Position numbers and translations under genes: made by a program. The notes under the pieces were generated by a model. The model was given only the letters and a program-made list of their open reading frames with translations. It was not told the origin of the DNA and did no database searches. DNA of 32,781 nucleotides. Origin: an uncultured Lentisphaerota bacterium (GTDB lineage Bacteria; Verrucomicrobiota; Kiritimatiellia; RFP12; UBA1067). The DNA is taken from positions 1 through 32,781 of the forward strand of contig CAMKJU010000035.1 in assembly GCA_946413265.1 (NCBI GenBank). Reading direction: 5' to 3'. The stretch's first letter is position 1; each line of letters starts with the position of its first letter. Below are positions 1-6,663 of this stretch, in pieces.

Positions 1-363
1 GATATGAAAGTGATTGTAAATGACAACAAAAAGAAGAAGCTGGCGAACGAGGACACATACTATGGATGTGAAGATGAACTTAACGAGTTCCTTGAAGATA
101 GCGAGTATGTCCCTATGACAATTCCCATCCTCAAGTAGCAAGTGTGGATTCCTGTCAAGGATGAACTTGACCCATAGGGGCATAGGTGGGTTTCCATAAA
201 CGAGTGGATGCCCTTGGGAAGTTTGTACAAGTTCAAGAAATCCAAGTGGCTTCCAATTGCGTATTAGGACGATGATGAGGACGAGGAAGATTGGATTCCA
301 TTTGAGGACATGCTTGGCAACTACGACGAGGTTGATTATGGCGATGGAGAATACGACGATTGA
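1..363 (+). CDS. Acidic W-[ILV]-P repeat protein of the phage-like element, read through two in-frame TAG codons (5' partial)
   Basis: Frame 1 is open from the window edge to a TGA at 361-363, interrupted only by TAG at 136-138 and 265-267. It has no TAA or TGA in 120 codons. The three segments between stops all look coding: a Lys/Glu-rich first part, then segments carrying VWIPVKDEL, HRWVSINEW, SKWLPIAY and EDWIPFEDML, and a very acidic tail. Neither post-TAG segment begins with a plausible start codon, so three separate genes are unlikely. I infer that TAG is translated, probably as Gln. An ATG at 4-6 could be the start, but no ribosome site can be checked, so the gene may begin before the window. 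The tail overlaps the next gene by 26 bases. No known family is recognised. The recurrent W-I-P motif is shared with the next gene. The alternative is a decayed gene with two nonsense mutations. Confidence 0.55.
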
Positions 364-520
364 GCAGTTGCGCGAAGTGGAAGACCCACGCGACCCCAAG
401 GGGCGCAAGTGGATTCCCATAGAGGATTGGGCGCAGAAGCGAGGGTATAATTGGATTGCGATTGGTGAAAAAACCAAGGAGAGAATTTGGATTCCAATGG
501 AGGTTGAAGATGGAAAGTGA
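338..520 (+). CDS. Small W-I-P motif protein of the element (60 aa)
   Basis: This is a 60-residue protein with three spaced copies of a tryptophan motif: KWIPIEDW, YNWIAIGEK and RIWIPMEVED. They resemble the motifs in the preceding recoded gene, so the two are probably related repeat proteins. I chose ATG 338 (a second ATG lies at 344) because GAGG lies about 8 bases upstream; the longer upstream extension is Arg-rich and reads like an out-of-frame shadow of the previous gene. The stop is TGA, inside the start region of the next gene, so the three genes overlap in series as in a phage operon. No TAG occurs in this frame. The function is unknown; the short regular motifs suggest a small beta-structured domain, which is inference. 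Confidence 0.5.
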   Translation: MAMENTTIEQLREVEDPRDPKGRKWIPIEDWAQKRGYNWIAIGEKTKERIWIPMEVEDGK

Positions 521-1134
521 AAAGACAAAACGGAATAGCCACAAGAACGAGTTTGTCAAGGTGACGAACCTTGAAACGAACGAAGTAAAGTTCTTCAAGA
601 ATGGAATGGAAGCGGCAAGGGAGATTGGATGCCCACACCCCCTCGTCTATAAGGCGTTGAGGGGTGAGGGCGAGGAAGAGGGCAATTGGAGTGTGGAATA
701 CATATCCAAGGACGATCCACAATGCGATGAGTTCAAGAAGGAGTTTGAGGATAGGATGCGTAAATTGAGGGAGTCGCTTGTTGAGTATGCGCACGAGCAG
801 ATGCTCAAACGCAAGGCGTATGTGGAAGGTGAAAAGGCAAAGCGCAAGACGAAACACGATGAGTTGGTGAGGGCTGTGAGAAGCATGGTGGCGAATGCCT
901 TGTAGTCGTTGAAGGAACAACTTCAAGAAGAGGCAGAGGATTACAAATAGTCCTTCTCCAAATACCACGCCATAGTCCAAATGACAATGGATGGCGAAGT
1001 TGTTGCGAAATGGGATAGCGCATACCAAGCAGAAAAGGAAACCAACATCAAGAACATTCGTCAAGTTGTCCTTGGCGTGAGAGAAAGCGCGGGGGGGGTA
1101 TAGATGGGAGTTCCTTGTTTAGTAGGAAGAATGA
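510..1134 (+). CDS. NUMOD-type DNA-binding protein, TAG-recoded, with a one-base frameshift at a G8 run
   Basis: ATG 510 follows GGAGG at 499-503. The N-terminal part (residues about 10-55; motifs VTNLETNEV, EAAREIGC, YKALRGE) looks like a NUMOD1-type helix-turn-helix module of homing-endonuclease-associated proteins. A Lys/Glu/Arg-rich helix follows. In the standard code the gene ends at TAG 903-905. However, the frame continues through TAG 903 and TAG 948 into a second NUMOD1-like module (KYHAIVQMTMDGEVVAKWD, then RESAGG). At a run of eight G (1091-1098) the frame breaks; skipping one G gives GGYRWEFLV, the expected end of such a module, then two more TAG codons and a TGA at 1132-1134. I infer a protein of about 207 residues with TAG as sense. 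The frameshift may be a sequencing error, a mutation or programmed. No nuclease catalytic motif is seen. Confidence 0.6.
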
Positions 1135-1185
1135 CCACGACCAAGGCGTTAGAAATTTGAAGTGCCATAGTAAATACCTCATAGG

Positions 1186-1250
1186 TTCGCCAACGAGGGA
1201 GTAGGTTGGTTTAAGATTACTTTCATTTGATTCCCTCTCTCGTTGGCGAA
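1186..1250. terminator. Long inverted repeat between convergent element genes, candidate bidirectional terminator
   Basis: TTCGCCAACGAG (1186-1197) is perfectly repeated in inverse at 1239-1250, with 41 bases between. Purine- and pyrimidine-rich flanks add partial pairing. It sits in the only gap between the rightward small genes and the leftward integrase, which suits a shared terminator. There is no clear U tract, and the loop is long, so it could instead be a protein-binding or recombination site. The rest of 1135-1269 shows nothing else. Confidence 0.4.
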
Positions 1251-1269
1251 TCTCTTTGTATCTTCACCA

Positions 1270-2880
1270 TCACGCGCAGAGTTCCTTACACGCAATTGGT
1301 ACGCCAAGTACCTTGAGTGCTTCGATTTGGGCAGGGGAGAGGGTGTCCAACAAAACCCTTTGCGCATCTTCCTTTGTCATGGAAGAAGAATGCTGACGAA
1401 ACATAGAGTGTTTCATCCAAAGTTGTTTCTGATGCTCCATCGTGGGATTGTTGTAGAAGGTCATTGTCGTGTTGTAGTTCTTGTGCCCAACTGCCAACAT
1501 GATGACCTTGGGATCAACACCATTCTCAATGGCGAGGCGACAAAAGGTTGAACGAAGACTTGCCCACCCAAAGGCGGAAACGCAACGATTGGTGGATTTG
1601 CGAACGATGCGCGTCTTGGCAAGAAGGTTTCGCGTTTGGGATTTGCCCTCCTCAAAACGAATGATATGCTCGTTCGTGAGCAGTTCAATTTCTTTCATGT
1701 AGCCACAAATCGTCCCCTTGGAAATCCCTGTCTCGTCCTCAATGGCACGATAGGACTTCCCCTCAATGGCGTAGAGACGATAGACATTCTTCATTTGGAT
1801 TGTCTTTTGTGGCTGATAGTGTTGTTCGTCAATTAGCGCCAACACCTCATCGTGTGTCTTGGGCGGAATTGGCTCTCCATTCTCAATCAATGTAGGTTTA
1901 TCACCACCAATTGTATCGCCAAACAAGGCACGAGCGAATAGGAGTTTGCCACGACGAACGATGCCACTACGATTGTAGAGGTACATCATGGCGGCTTGTG
2001 GAAATAGGTATTCTTCGCTTGGGTCAGAATTCGTGATGATGTCCTCGCAAACGCTACGGAAATCGTCAAAGAGTGGTATCACGCAACGAGTTGTGGTCTT
2101 GGCGGCTACGAAGGTGACGAATCCTTGGCGAAGGTCAATGCTACTTTTCTTCATAAGGCAAATGTCCTTCAATCGCGCCCCTGTACAAAGCCCACAAATG
2201 ACCAATGGATATAGAAGCGCGTCATGATGGGCGTACTCCTTGAGTTTCGCGATTTGCTCTTCTGTTAGGGGAACACGATGGATGGTGGCGGCGTCCTCGC
2301 TCGTGTCGCGTTTGAGAATGGTCTTGAATGGATTGACACATCCATGGGGGAGAAAACGATTGAACGCCCCAGAAAGGAGGCTCATGCGACTTTTGACGCT
2401 TGACCACGCCAATGTTGTTCTAATCTTGGCGAAATAGGCTTTCACATCATCAGCATTGACTTGATAGAGGTATTCTTTTCCACAGAACTTCGCGAAGTCA
2501 TTGATGACGAAGGCGTTGTTCTTTTGGCGTCCCTCACCAAGTTCCTTCGTTCTCGCCATTCCATTCCAAAGATTCGCGAGAGTGTCAAGTCGCACATAGG
2601 ATACCTTTTCGCCTGTCTTGGACTCAATGAGACATTCAAGAAGCCCCTCAGCATTCCCTTTTTGTTGGCGCGAGACCATGAATTCCTCAAAAGCACTTTG
2701 CGCTTTCGCCTTGCTAACCTCAAATCTCGCATCACCTTCATCATGGGTGGAAAAGGAGATTGGTGGTTCGCCAACTACTCTCACAGGTAGTTTGACTCGT
2801 TTGAGCTTGTCATTCTCGCGAAACTCACCATACCACCAACGGCGATAGGTCTTGCCTTTACGAATTATTCTTATTCCCAT
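1270..2880 (-). CDS. Tyrosine recombinase (phage-type integrase) with an inserted HTH segment
   Basis: This 536-residue site-specific recombinase would integrate and excise the element at the adjacent tRNA-Val site. It has an N-terminal SAM-like core-binding region (about 95-190) and a catalytic domain (about 200-490). Visible catalytic residues are Arg236 (CTGARLKDI), Lys261 (AAKTTTRCVIPL), Arg443 (GWASLRSTF), His466 (AVGHKNY) and Tyr476 (TMTFYNN). The box II histidine position (HxxR) is Ala440. Between the Lys hairpin and box II there is an extra stretch (about 340-410) with an HTH-like core, YRAIEDETGISKGTICGYM, which is unusual for the family. ATG 2880 is chosen because GGAGG lies 5 bases upstream; an upstream ATG would add 15 residues without such a site. 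The stop is TGA, and no TAG occurs in frame, unlike the neighbouring small genes. Confidence 0.9.
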   Translation of the reverse strand: MGIRIIRKGKTYRRWWYGEFRENDKLKRVKLPVRVVGEPPISFSTHDEGDARFEVSKAKAQSAFEEFMVSRQQKGNAEGLLECLIESKTGEKVSYVRLDTLANLWNGMARTKELGEGRQKNNAFVINDFAKFCGKEYLYQVNADDVKAYFAKIRTTLAWSSVKSRMSLLSGAFNRFLPHGCVNPFKTILKRDTSEDAATIHRVPLTEEQIAKLKEYAHHDALLYPLVICGLCTGARLKDICLMKKSSIDLRQGFVTFVAAKTTTRCVIPLFDDFRSVCEDIITNSDPSEEYLFPQAAMMYLYNRSGIVRRGKLLFARALFGDTIGGDKPTLIENGEPIPPKTHDEVLALIDEQHYQPQKTIQMKNVYRLYAIEGKSYRAIEDETGISKGTICGYMKEIELLTNEHIIRFEEGKSQTRNLLAKTRIVRKSTNRCVSAFGWASLRSTFCRLAIENGVDPKVIMLAVGHKNYNTTMTFYNNPTMEHQKQLWMKHSMFRQHSSSMTKEDAQRVLLDTLSPAQIEALKVLGVPIACKELCA

Positions 2881-2898
2881 TTCGTCCTCCGAATTTTT

Positions 2899-2907
2899 TG
2901 GTATAAT
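2899..2907 (+). promoter_or_regulatory. Extended -10 promoter facing the att site
   Basis: TGGTATAAT, an ideal extended -10, is followed after 6 bases by an ATG at 2914. That spacing puts the predicted transcript start on or next to the ATG. No clear -35 is visible. The same motif recurs before several host genes in this window. It lies just upstream of the leftward integrase start, so it may interfere with integrase transcription. Confidence 0.5.
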
Positions 2908-2913
2908 CTTGGC

Positions 2914-3006
2914 ATGAAAACACACATAACAGAACTCAAAAGTACGCTCCCCAAGTCAATGACCACGATTGAACCCTTTGTTCAGTTGGTTAGAGCGCTT
3001 CCTTGA
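2914..3006 (+). CDS. Possible 30-aa peptide overlapping the attachment site
   Basis: An ATG placed exactly where a leaderless transcript from the 2902 promoter would start opens a 30-codon frame: MKTHITELKS, then LPKSMTTIEPFVQLVRALP, ending at TGA 3004-3006. Its last eight codons lie in the tRNA-Val fragment. In the circular element the frame would run into attP instead, so its C-terminus could change on integration if attP differs. It could be a small recombination regulator such as an excisionase, but it has no family match that I recognise. It may simply be chance. Confidence 0.3.
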   Translation: MKTHITELKSTLPKSMTTIEPFVQLVRALP

Positions 3007-3047
3007 CATGGAAGAGGTCAGTAGTTCGAATCTACTATAGCCCACCA
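2980..3047 (+). tRNA. tRNA-Val(GAC) lacking its 5' end: integration site (attR/attL) and host boundary
   Basis: This stretch folds as a D arm (GTTC...GAGC), an anticodon stem CTTCC/GGAAG with loop TTGACAT (anticodon GAC, Val), a variable region AGGTC, a T arm AGTAG/CTACT with loop TTCGAAT, the 3' acceptor strand ATAGCCC, A and an encoded CCA (3045-3047). The 5' acceptor strand is absent: the nine bases before the D arm read GAACCCTTT and cannot pair with the 3' strand. This is what an element leaves at its integrase-proximal end after inserting into the 3' half of a tRNA gene, with the intact copy rebuilt at the far end outside this window. It is therefore probably not a functional tRNA. Confidence 0.85.
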
Positions 3048-3058
3048 GTCCCCCACTC

Positions 3059-3084
3059 TGCAATCGCAAACCGTGCCGATTGCA
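3059..3084 (+). terminator. 8-bp hairpin after the tRNA fragment, possible terminator
   Basis: TGCAATCG and CGATTGCA form a perfect 8-bp stem around a 10-base loop, 11 bases after the tRNA CCA. Only a mixed pyrimidine stretch follows, so termination is uncertain. Being on the host side, it is probably the original terminator of the tRNA-Val gene. Confidence 0.4.
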
Positions 3085-3115
3085 ATGTGCTTTCTACAGG
3101 CAAAGGAGAAGTCGA

Positions 3116-4825
3116 ATGAAGTTTGCAACACGAACCGAGAAGGCAAGAGGGGCTTTTCATGCAGCCGTTCTTCTTGCTACAGCATGTGTGGCGGCTGGTG
3201 TGGGTGCAGCCATCACACACGACTGCGATATCGTGATTTACGGCAGTACCCCAGCCGCGCTTTCGGCTGCGGTTCAGGCGAAGCGTATGGGACGGAGCGC
3301 CGTGGTCGTGTCGCCGGAGACGCGTATCGGCGGACTCACCACCGGCGGGCTTGGCGCTACGGACATCGGCAACAAGGCCGCGTTTGGTGGGCTTGCACTC
3401 CAGTTCTACAAGGACGTGGCCACGTACTACGGGAATCCCGACCACCTGGTCGTCCAGTTCCCGAACGAGAAAAGGCGCAAGGCCACGTCAGTCGGCATAC
3501 TCAAGGGCGAGTCGAAGTGGACGTTTGAGCCGTCCGTGGCGCTCTCCATCCTGGAAGGCTGGGAGAAGCGCGACGGACTAGACATTCGCCGCAACGAGTG
3601 GCTCGACCGCGAGAAGGGCGTTGAGAAGAAAGACGGACGCATCGCCTCCATTAAGACGCTTTCGGGCAACGTCTATTGTGGTAAGGTGTTCATTGACGCG
3701 ACGTACGAAGGCGACCTCATGGCGGCGGCTGGCGTTTCGTACCATGTAGGCCGCGAGGCGAACTCGGTTTACGGTGAGACGCTGAACGGCAATGAGCCTA
3801 GGTACGCGAAGTATCACCAGCTCCACAAGGGAATAGATCCTTACGTCGTGCCCGGCGATCCGAAGAGCGGACTTCTCCCCTGCGTCGAACCATACGACCC
3901 GGACTTCAAGCCCGGCGACGGAGACAAGCGCGTGCAGGCGTACTGCTTCCGCATGTGCCTCACCGACAACCCGGCGAACCGCATTCCGTTCAAGAAGCCC
4001 GAAGGTTACGACGAGAAGGACTACGAGCTTATGTTCCGCCACTTGGCACTAGGTCCGCTTGACCGCAACGGGATGCCGTGGATTAACTCTAAGATGCCAA
4101 ACTGCAAGACGGACACCAACAACCGCACCGGTTTCTCCACGGACTTCATCGGACAGAACTGGAACTGGCCGGAGGCGTCCTACGCGGAGCGCGAGAAGAT
4201 TCTTGCTGCCCACCTCAAGTACCAACAGGGCCTCATGTGGACGCTCGCGAACCATCCGCGCGTCCCGGAGAAGATTCGCAACGAGGTGTCGCGCTGGGGC
4301 ACATGCAAGGACGAGTTCAAGGACGGCTTCGGCGACGGTTGGCAGAAACAGCTCTATGTGCGCGAAGCGCGCCGCATGGTCGGCGAATATGTGATGACAG
4401 AGGCGAACTGTCGGGGTAAGGTCGTTGCCAAGCGTCCCATCGCGATGGGTGCATATACCATGGACTCGCACCATGTGCGCCGTTACGTGACGGCGGAGGG
4501 TTATGTGCGCAACGAGGGCGACGTGGAGGTGGGCACGGACGACAAGGGCCGTCGCTTTCCTCCGTACCCGATCGACTACGGTGCAATCGTGCCGAAGCGT
4601 GCGGAGTGCGCAAATCTCTTTGTGCCTGTGTGCCTCTCGGCGTCGCACATCGCGTTCGGGTCGATCCGCATGGAGCCAGTGTTCTTCGCGTTAGGTCAGG
4701 CGGCGGGCACTGCGGCGTCCATTGCCGTAGCGGACGGCGTGTCCGTCCAAGACGTGCCGTATGCGTCGCTTTCCGCGAGGCTGCGTGCCGACGGCCAGGT
4801 GCTGGAATTCGTCGGCACGCGCTGA
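3116..4825 (+). CDS. Secreted FAD-dependent oxidoreductase
   Basis: This 569-residue protein belongs to the FAD_oxidored family (the type common in Planctomycetes, Verrucomicrobia and Lentisphaerae). A signal peptide occupies about residues 1-36 (hydrophobic AAVLLATACVAAGVGAA). The dinucleotide-binding start DCDIVIYGSTPAALSAAVQA follows, then RIGGLTTGGLGATD, the characteristic FAD-contacting loop of the family. The C-terminal EPVFFALGQAAGTAASIA is the second conserved FAD region. Export suggests it acts on sugars or glycan breakdown products in the periplasm or at the surface, but the substrate cannot be told from sequence. ATG 3116 is preceded by AGGAG 7 bases upstream; the frame could extend to 3080 but without a site. 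It is the first host gene beyond the integration site and converges with the next operon, with only 13 bases between stops. Confidence 0.85.
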   Translation: MKFATRTEKARGAFHAAVLLATACVAAGVGAAITHDCDIVIYGSTPAALSAAVQAKRMGRSAVVVSPETRIGGLTTGGLGATDIGNKAAFGGLALQFYKDVATYYGNPDHLVVQFPNEKRRKATSVGILKGESKWTFEPSVALSILEGWEKRDGLDIRRNEWLDREKGVEKKDGRIASIKTLSGNVYCGKVFIDATYEGDLMAAAGVSYHVGREANSVYGETLNGNEPRYAKYHQLHKGIDPYVVPGDPKSGLLPCVEPYDPDFKPGDGDKRVQAYCFRMCLTDNPANRIPFKKPEGYDEKDYELMFRHLALGPLDRNGMPWINSKMPNCKTDTNNRTGFSTDFIGQNWNWPEASYAEREKILAAHLKYQQGLMWTLANHPRVPEKIRNEVSRWGTCKDEFKDGFGDGWQKQLYVREARRMVGEYVMTEANCRGKVVAKRPIAMGAYTMDSHHVRRYVTAEGYVRNEGDVEVGTDDKGRRFPPYPIDYGAIVPKRAECANLFVPVCLSASHIAFGSIRMEPVFFALGQAAGTAASIAVADGVSVQDVPYASLSARLRADGQVLEFVGTR

Positions 4826-4838
4826 ATGGCAAAATGCC

Positions 4839-5672
4839 TTATCGGCGCCGGCCGCCACCGCCAGGACCACGACCGCCGCCAGGGCCTCTGCCGCCGCCGG
4901 GACCACGGCCCCAGCCTCTGCCGTGTCCGCCGCCCGTGGCCTCGTATACGGCCTTTATTGCGCTTACGACCTCTTGCGCCTGTTGGCCGCGGAGGCCGAG
5001 CGAGTTGGCCGTCTGGGTAAGAAGCGTGTCGCGTTCAACATTCTGCAATTCGTGGAGCTGGTGCCATGTCTCGCGCATTTCCTGTCCCGCAGCCCTGCGC
5101 TGCTCTTCCGTTACGTCGGCAAGCGGGCTCAATTGCTCTCCGAGTTCGTCTATCCGCGCAAGAAGGTTTAGGTAGTCTTCATGCACCTGCCGCTGTTTAG
5201 GCGTCATGTGCGTGGTGTCCGCGCTTGAGAGTATGTCAAACTGGTTTTGGAGTCGCCCTTGCCAGCCCGCACGAAACTGGGCGATGCGGTTTGTCTCCTG
5301 TGCGTAGCGTGCCGGGTCGTTTTTGCGCATTTCCTCAAGGTCCGCGCGTGTTGGCGGACCGAATCGGCGCTGTCCCTCCACACGGTTGGTCGAAGGTTTT
5401 TCTATCGGCTCCTCGGTCGCGGCATTGCCCTGTTCGGCGAGCTGGCGCTCAAGGCTTTTGATCCGAGAGCGGAGGCGGTTGAGGTCGGCATCGTGCTCGC
5501 GGGAAGATTGCGCGCGGGTACGGTGGGAGCGCTTTTCGGGGGCTTTAGCCTCCTCTTTCGCATCCTCCTCTGCCGGTTCTGCGGCGTTTGAGAACAGGGG
5601 CGGGACGAAATGGCCGATGGCGGCGCCTACGAGGAGGGCGGCGAGGGCGATGGCCGTGGATTGTGCTTTCAT
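4839..5672 (-). CDS. Membrane-anchored coiled-coil envelope protein with a Gly-rich tail
   Basis: This 277-residue protein has an uncleaved-looking N-terminal hydrophobic segment (about 6-29, AIALAALLVGAAIGHFVPP), an acidic then basic linker, a coiled coil (about 58-80, LNRLRSRIKSLERQLAEQG) and a helical region with LTxxQ-like features of Spy/CpxP-type periplasmic proteins (MTPKQRQVHEDYLNLL, TEEQRRAAGQEMRETW). The tail is built of repeated GRGPGGG units. ATG 5672 overlaps the upstream acyltransferase stop as ATGA, so translation is probably coupled. The region SLGLRGQQAQEVVSAIKAVY, then TGGG, matches the pattern LGxxG...VV...T.GGG in the protein at 14298-15125, so the two are paralogs. The function is unknown; a periplasmic stress or envelope role is inference. 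Confidence 0.75.
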   Translation of the reverse strand: MKAQSTAIALAALLVGAAIGHFVPPLFSNAAEPAEEDAKEEAKAPEKRSHRTRAQSSREHDADLNRLRSRIKSLERQLAEQGNAATEEPIEKPSTNRVEGQRRFGPPTRADLEEMRKNDPARYAQETNRIAQFRAGWQGRLQNQFDILSSADTTHMTPKQRQVHEDYLNLLARIDELGEQLSPLADVTEEQRRAAGQEMRETWHQLHELQNVERDTLLTQTANSLGLRGQQAQEVVSAIKAVYEATGGGHGRGWGRGPGGGRGPGGGRGPGGGGRRR

Positions 5673-6601
5673 GCTGTGTGCCTCTTTTTCTTGTGTTTTT
5701 TGGGTGGCTGGAGGATCCAGCGACTGTTGTACCAAAACCACTGTTCGGGCGTCTTGCGCACGCCTTCGTCAATGAGCGCCATCGCCTCGCGCATGAGGCG
5801 GCGCGCCTCTTCCCTGCGGTCGGGGGCGTCGGGGTTCGGGCGGAGCGTGGCGAGGTGGTCGAAGGTGTGGAGGCCGTTCTCACGGCGCATGATGGCCACC
5901 ACCACGGGCGCGCCCGTGGCGACGGCGAACATCGCGCCGCCGTGGGAGACGTTCGCGGTGCCGTTGAGGAAGGGGACTTCCGTATCGGGGAAGGGGACGC
6001 GCAGGTCCGGAAGGATGGCGAAGGCGCGTCCCGAGGCGATACGCGCGCGGATGTCCTGCAGCACGGTGGCGGAGCCGCGCGTGAGCACCTCGACGGAGCC
6101 GTACTGTCGGTGCATCCAGGCCTCCACGTAGGGGTTGCGCTGGCTCGCGGCGATGGCGAAGAGCGGGATGTCGTAGCGCGCCATGGCCCAGGCGGCCATG
6201 TACCAGTTGCCGCAGTGCGGCACGAAGATGACGGCGCCGTGTCCCTCGTCCACGATTGCGCGCAGGCGGTCCGCGTACACCTGCACGTCCTTCACGTGCT
6301 TCGCGATCCACTTCTTGTCGAGACGCGGCGCGCGGATCATCTCCACGGCGCTCTGCAGCACGTTCGCGAGGGAGTCGACGGCGATGCGGCGGCATTCGGC
6401 GGCGTCCTTCTCCGGGAACACGGACTGGATGCGCTCAAGCGTGCGGCTCCGGTGGAAGCCGCACGCGAAGGCGAAGCGCGCGAACCCACGCGCGAACGCG
6501 CAGGCGATGCGGTAGGGCACGGCGTTCACCACCGCGCACGCGCTCCGCAACGCCGCGTACTCGCACCAACAGGCGAATTTGGACTTCCTTTTCCGGGACA
6601 T
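5669..6601 (-). CDS. LpxL/HtrB-like lysophospholipid/lipid A acyltransferase
   Basis: This 310-residue inner-membrane acyltransferase belongs to the LpxL/LpxM (HtrB) family, which adds secondary acyl chains to lipid A precursors. The catalytic block reads VIFVPHCGNWYMAAWAMARY (about 130-150), corresponding to the family's HxxxxD/E-type HFGNWE motif; the Glu is replaced by Tyr-Met, a notable difference. PEQWFWYNSRW near the C-terminus is typical of the family. The last residues are strongly basic (KKHKKKRH). ATG 6601 is chosen because the -10 hexamer ends 10 bases upstream; a TTG at 6610 would lie too close to the -10 to be transcribed. There is no Shine-Dalgarno. It forms an operon with the downstream coiled-coil gene, hinting at a joint outer-membrane role. 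The exact acceptor lipid is uncertain. Confidence 0.8.
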   Translation of the reverse strand: MSRKRKSKFACWCEYAALRSACAVVNAVPYRIACAFARGFARFAFACGFHRSRTLERIQSVFPEKDAAECRRIAVDSLANVLQSAVEMIRAPRLDKKWIAKHVKDVQVYADRLRAIVDEGHGAVIFVPHCGNWYMAAWAMARYDIPLFAIAASQRNPYVEAWMHRQYGSVEVLTRGSATVLQDIRARIASGRAFAILPDLRVPFPDTEVPFLNGTANVSHGGAMFAVATGAPVVVAIMRRENGLHTFDHLATLRPNPDAPDRREEARRLMREAMALIDEGVRKTPEQWFWYNSRWILQPPKKHKKKRHTA

Positions 6602-6608
6602 GGAAGTC

Positions 6609-6657
6609 AATATTATACCATATCGCGCACGCCGCGCGGGAAATATGGTATAATATT
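6609..6657. promoter_or_regulatory. Divergent extended -10 promoters forming a 15-bp perfect inverted repeat
   Basis: AATATTATACCATAT (6609-6623) is the exact inverse of the sequence at 6643-6657. Each arm contains TATGGTATAAT: the left arm drives the acyltransferase operon leftward (-10 at 6612-6617), the right arm drives glutamine synthetase rightward (-10 at 6649-6654). The start codons lie 10 and 9 bases beyond the respective -10 hexamers. No good -35 is seen for either; the GC-rich 19-base centre would sit between them. Confidence 0.65.
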
Positions 6658-6663
6658 CTCTCC

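Noticed and set aside
510..905. Ending the NUMOD-like gene at the first TAG as in the standard code
   Set aside because: The frame stays coding in character past two TAGs and contains a second NUMOD-like module; kept only as the fallback reading.
1..1134. A pseudogene explanation for the TAG-interrupted genes
   Set aside because: Decay should give a mix of TAA, TAG and TGA as well as frameshifts. Every interrupting stop before the G8 run is TAG, and both terminal stops are TGA. It is not fully excluded because the sample is small.
1..3047. A suppressor tRNA able to read TAG
   Set aside because: No cloverleaf with anticodon CTA was found; the only tRNA-like sequence is the truncated tRNA-Val(GAC).
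4840..4930. Direct repeats at the end of the first coiled-coil gene as a mobile or CRISPR element
   Set aside because: They are in-frame GRGPGGG codon repeats at the protein's C-terminus.
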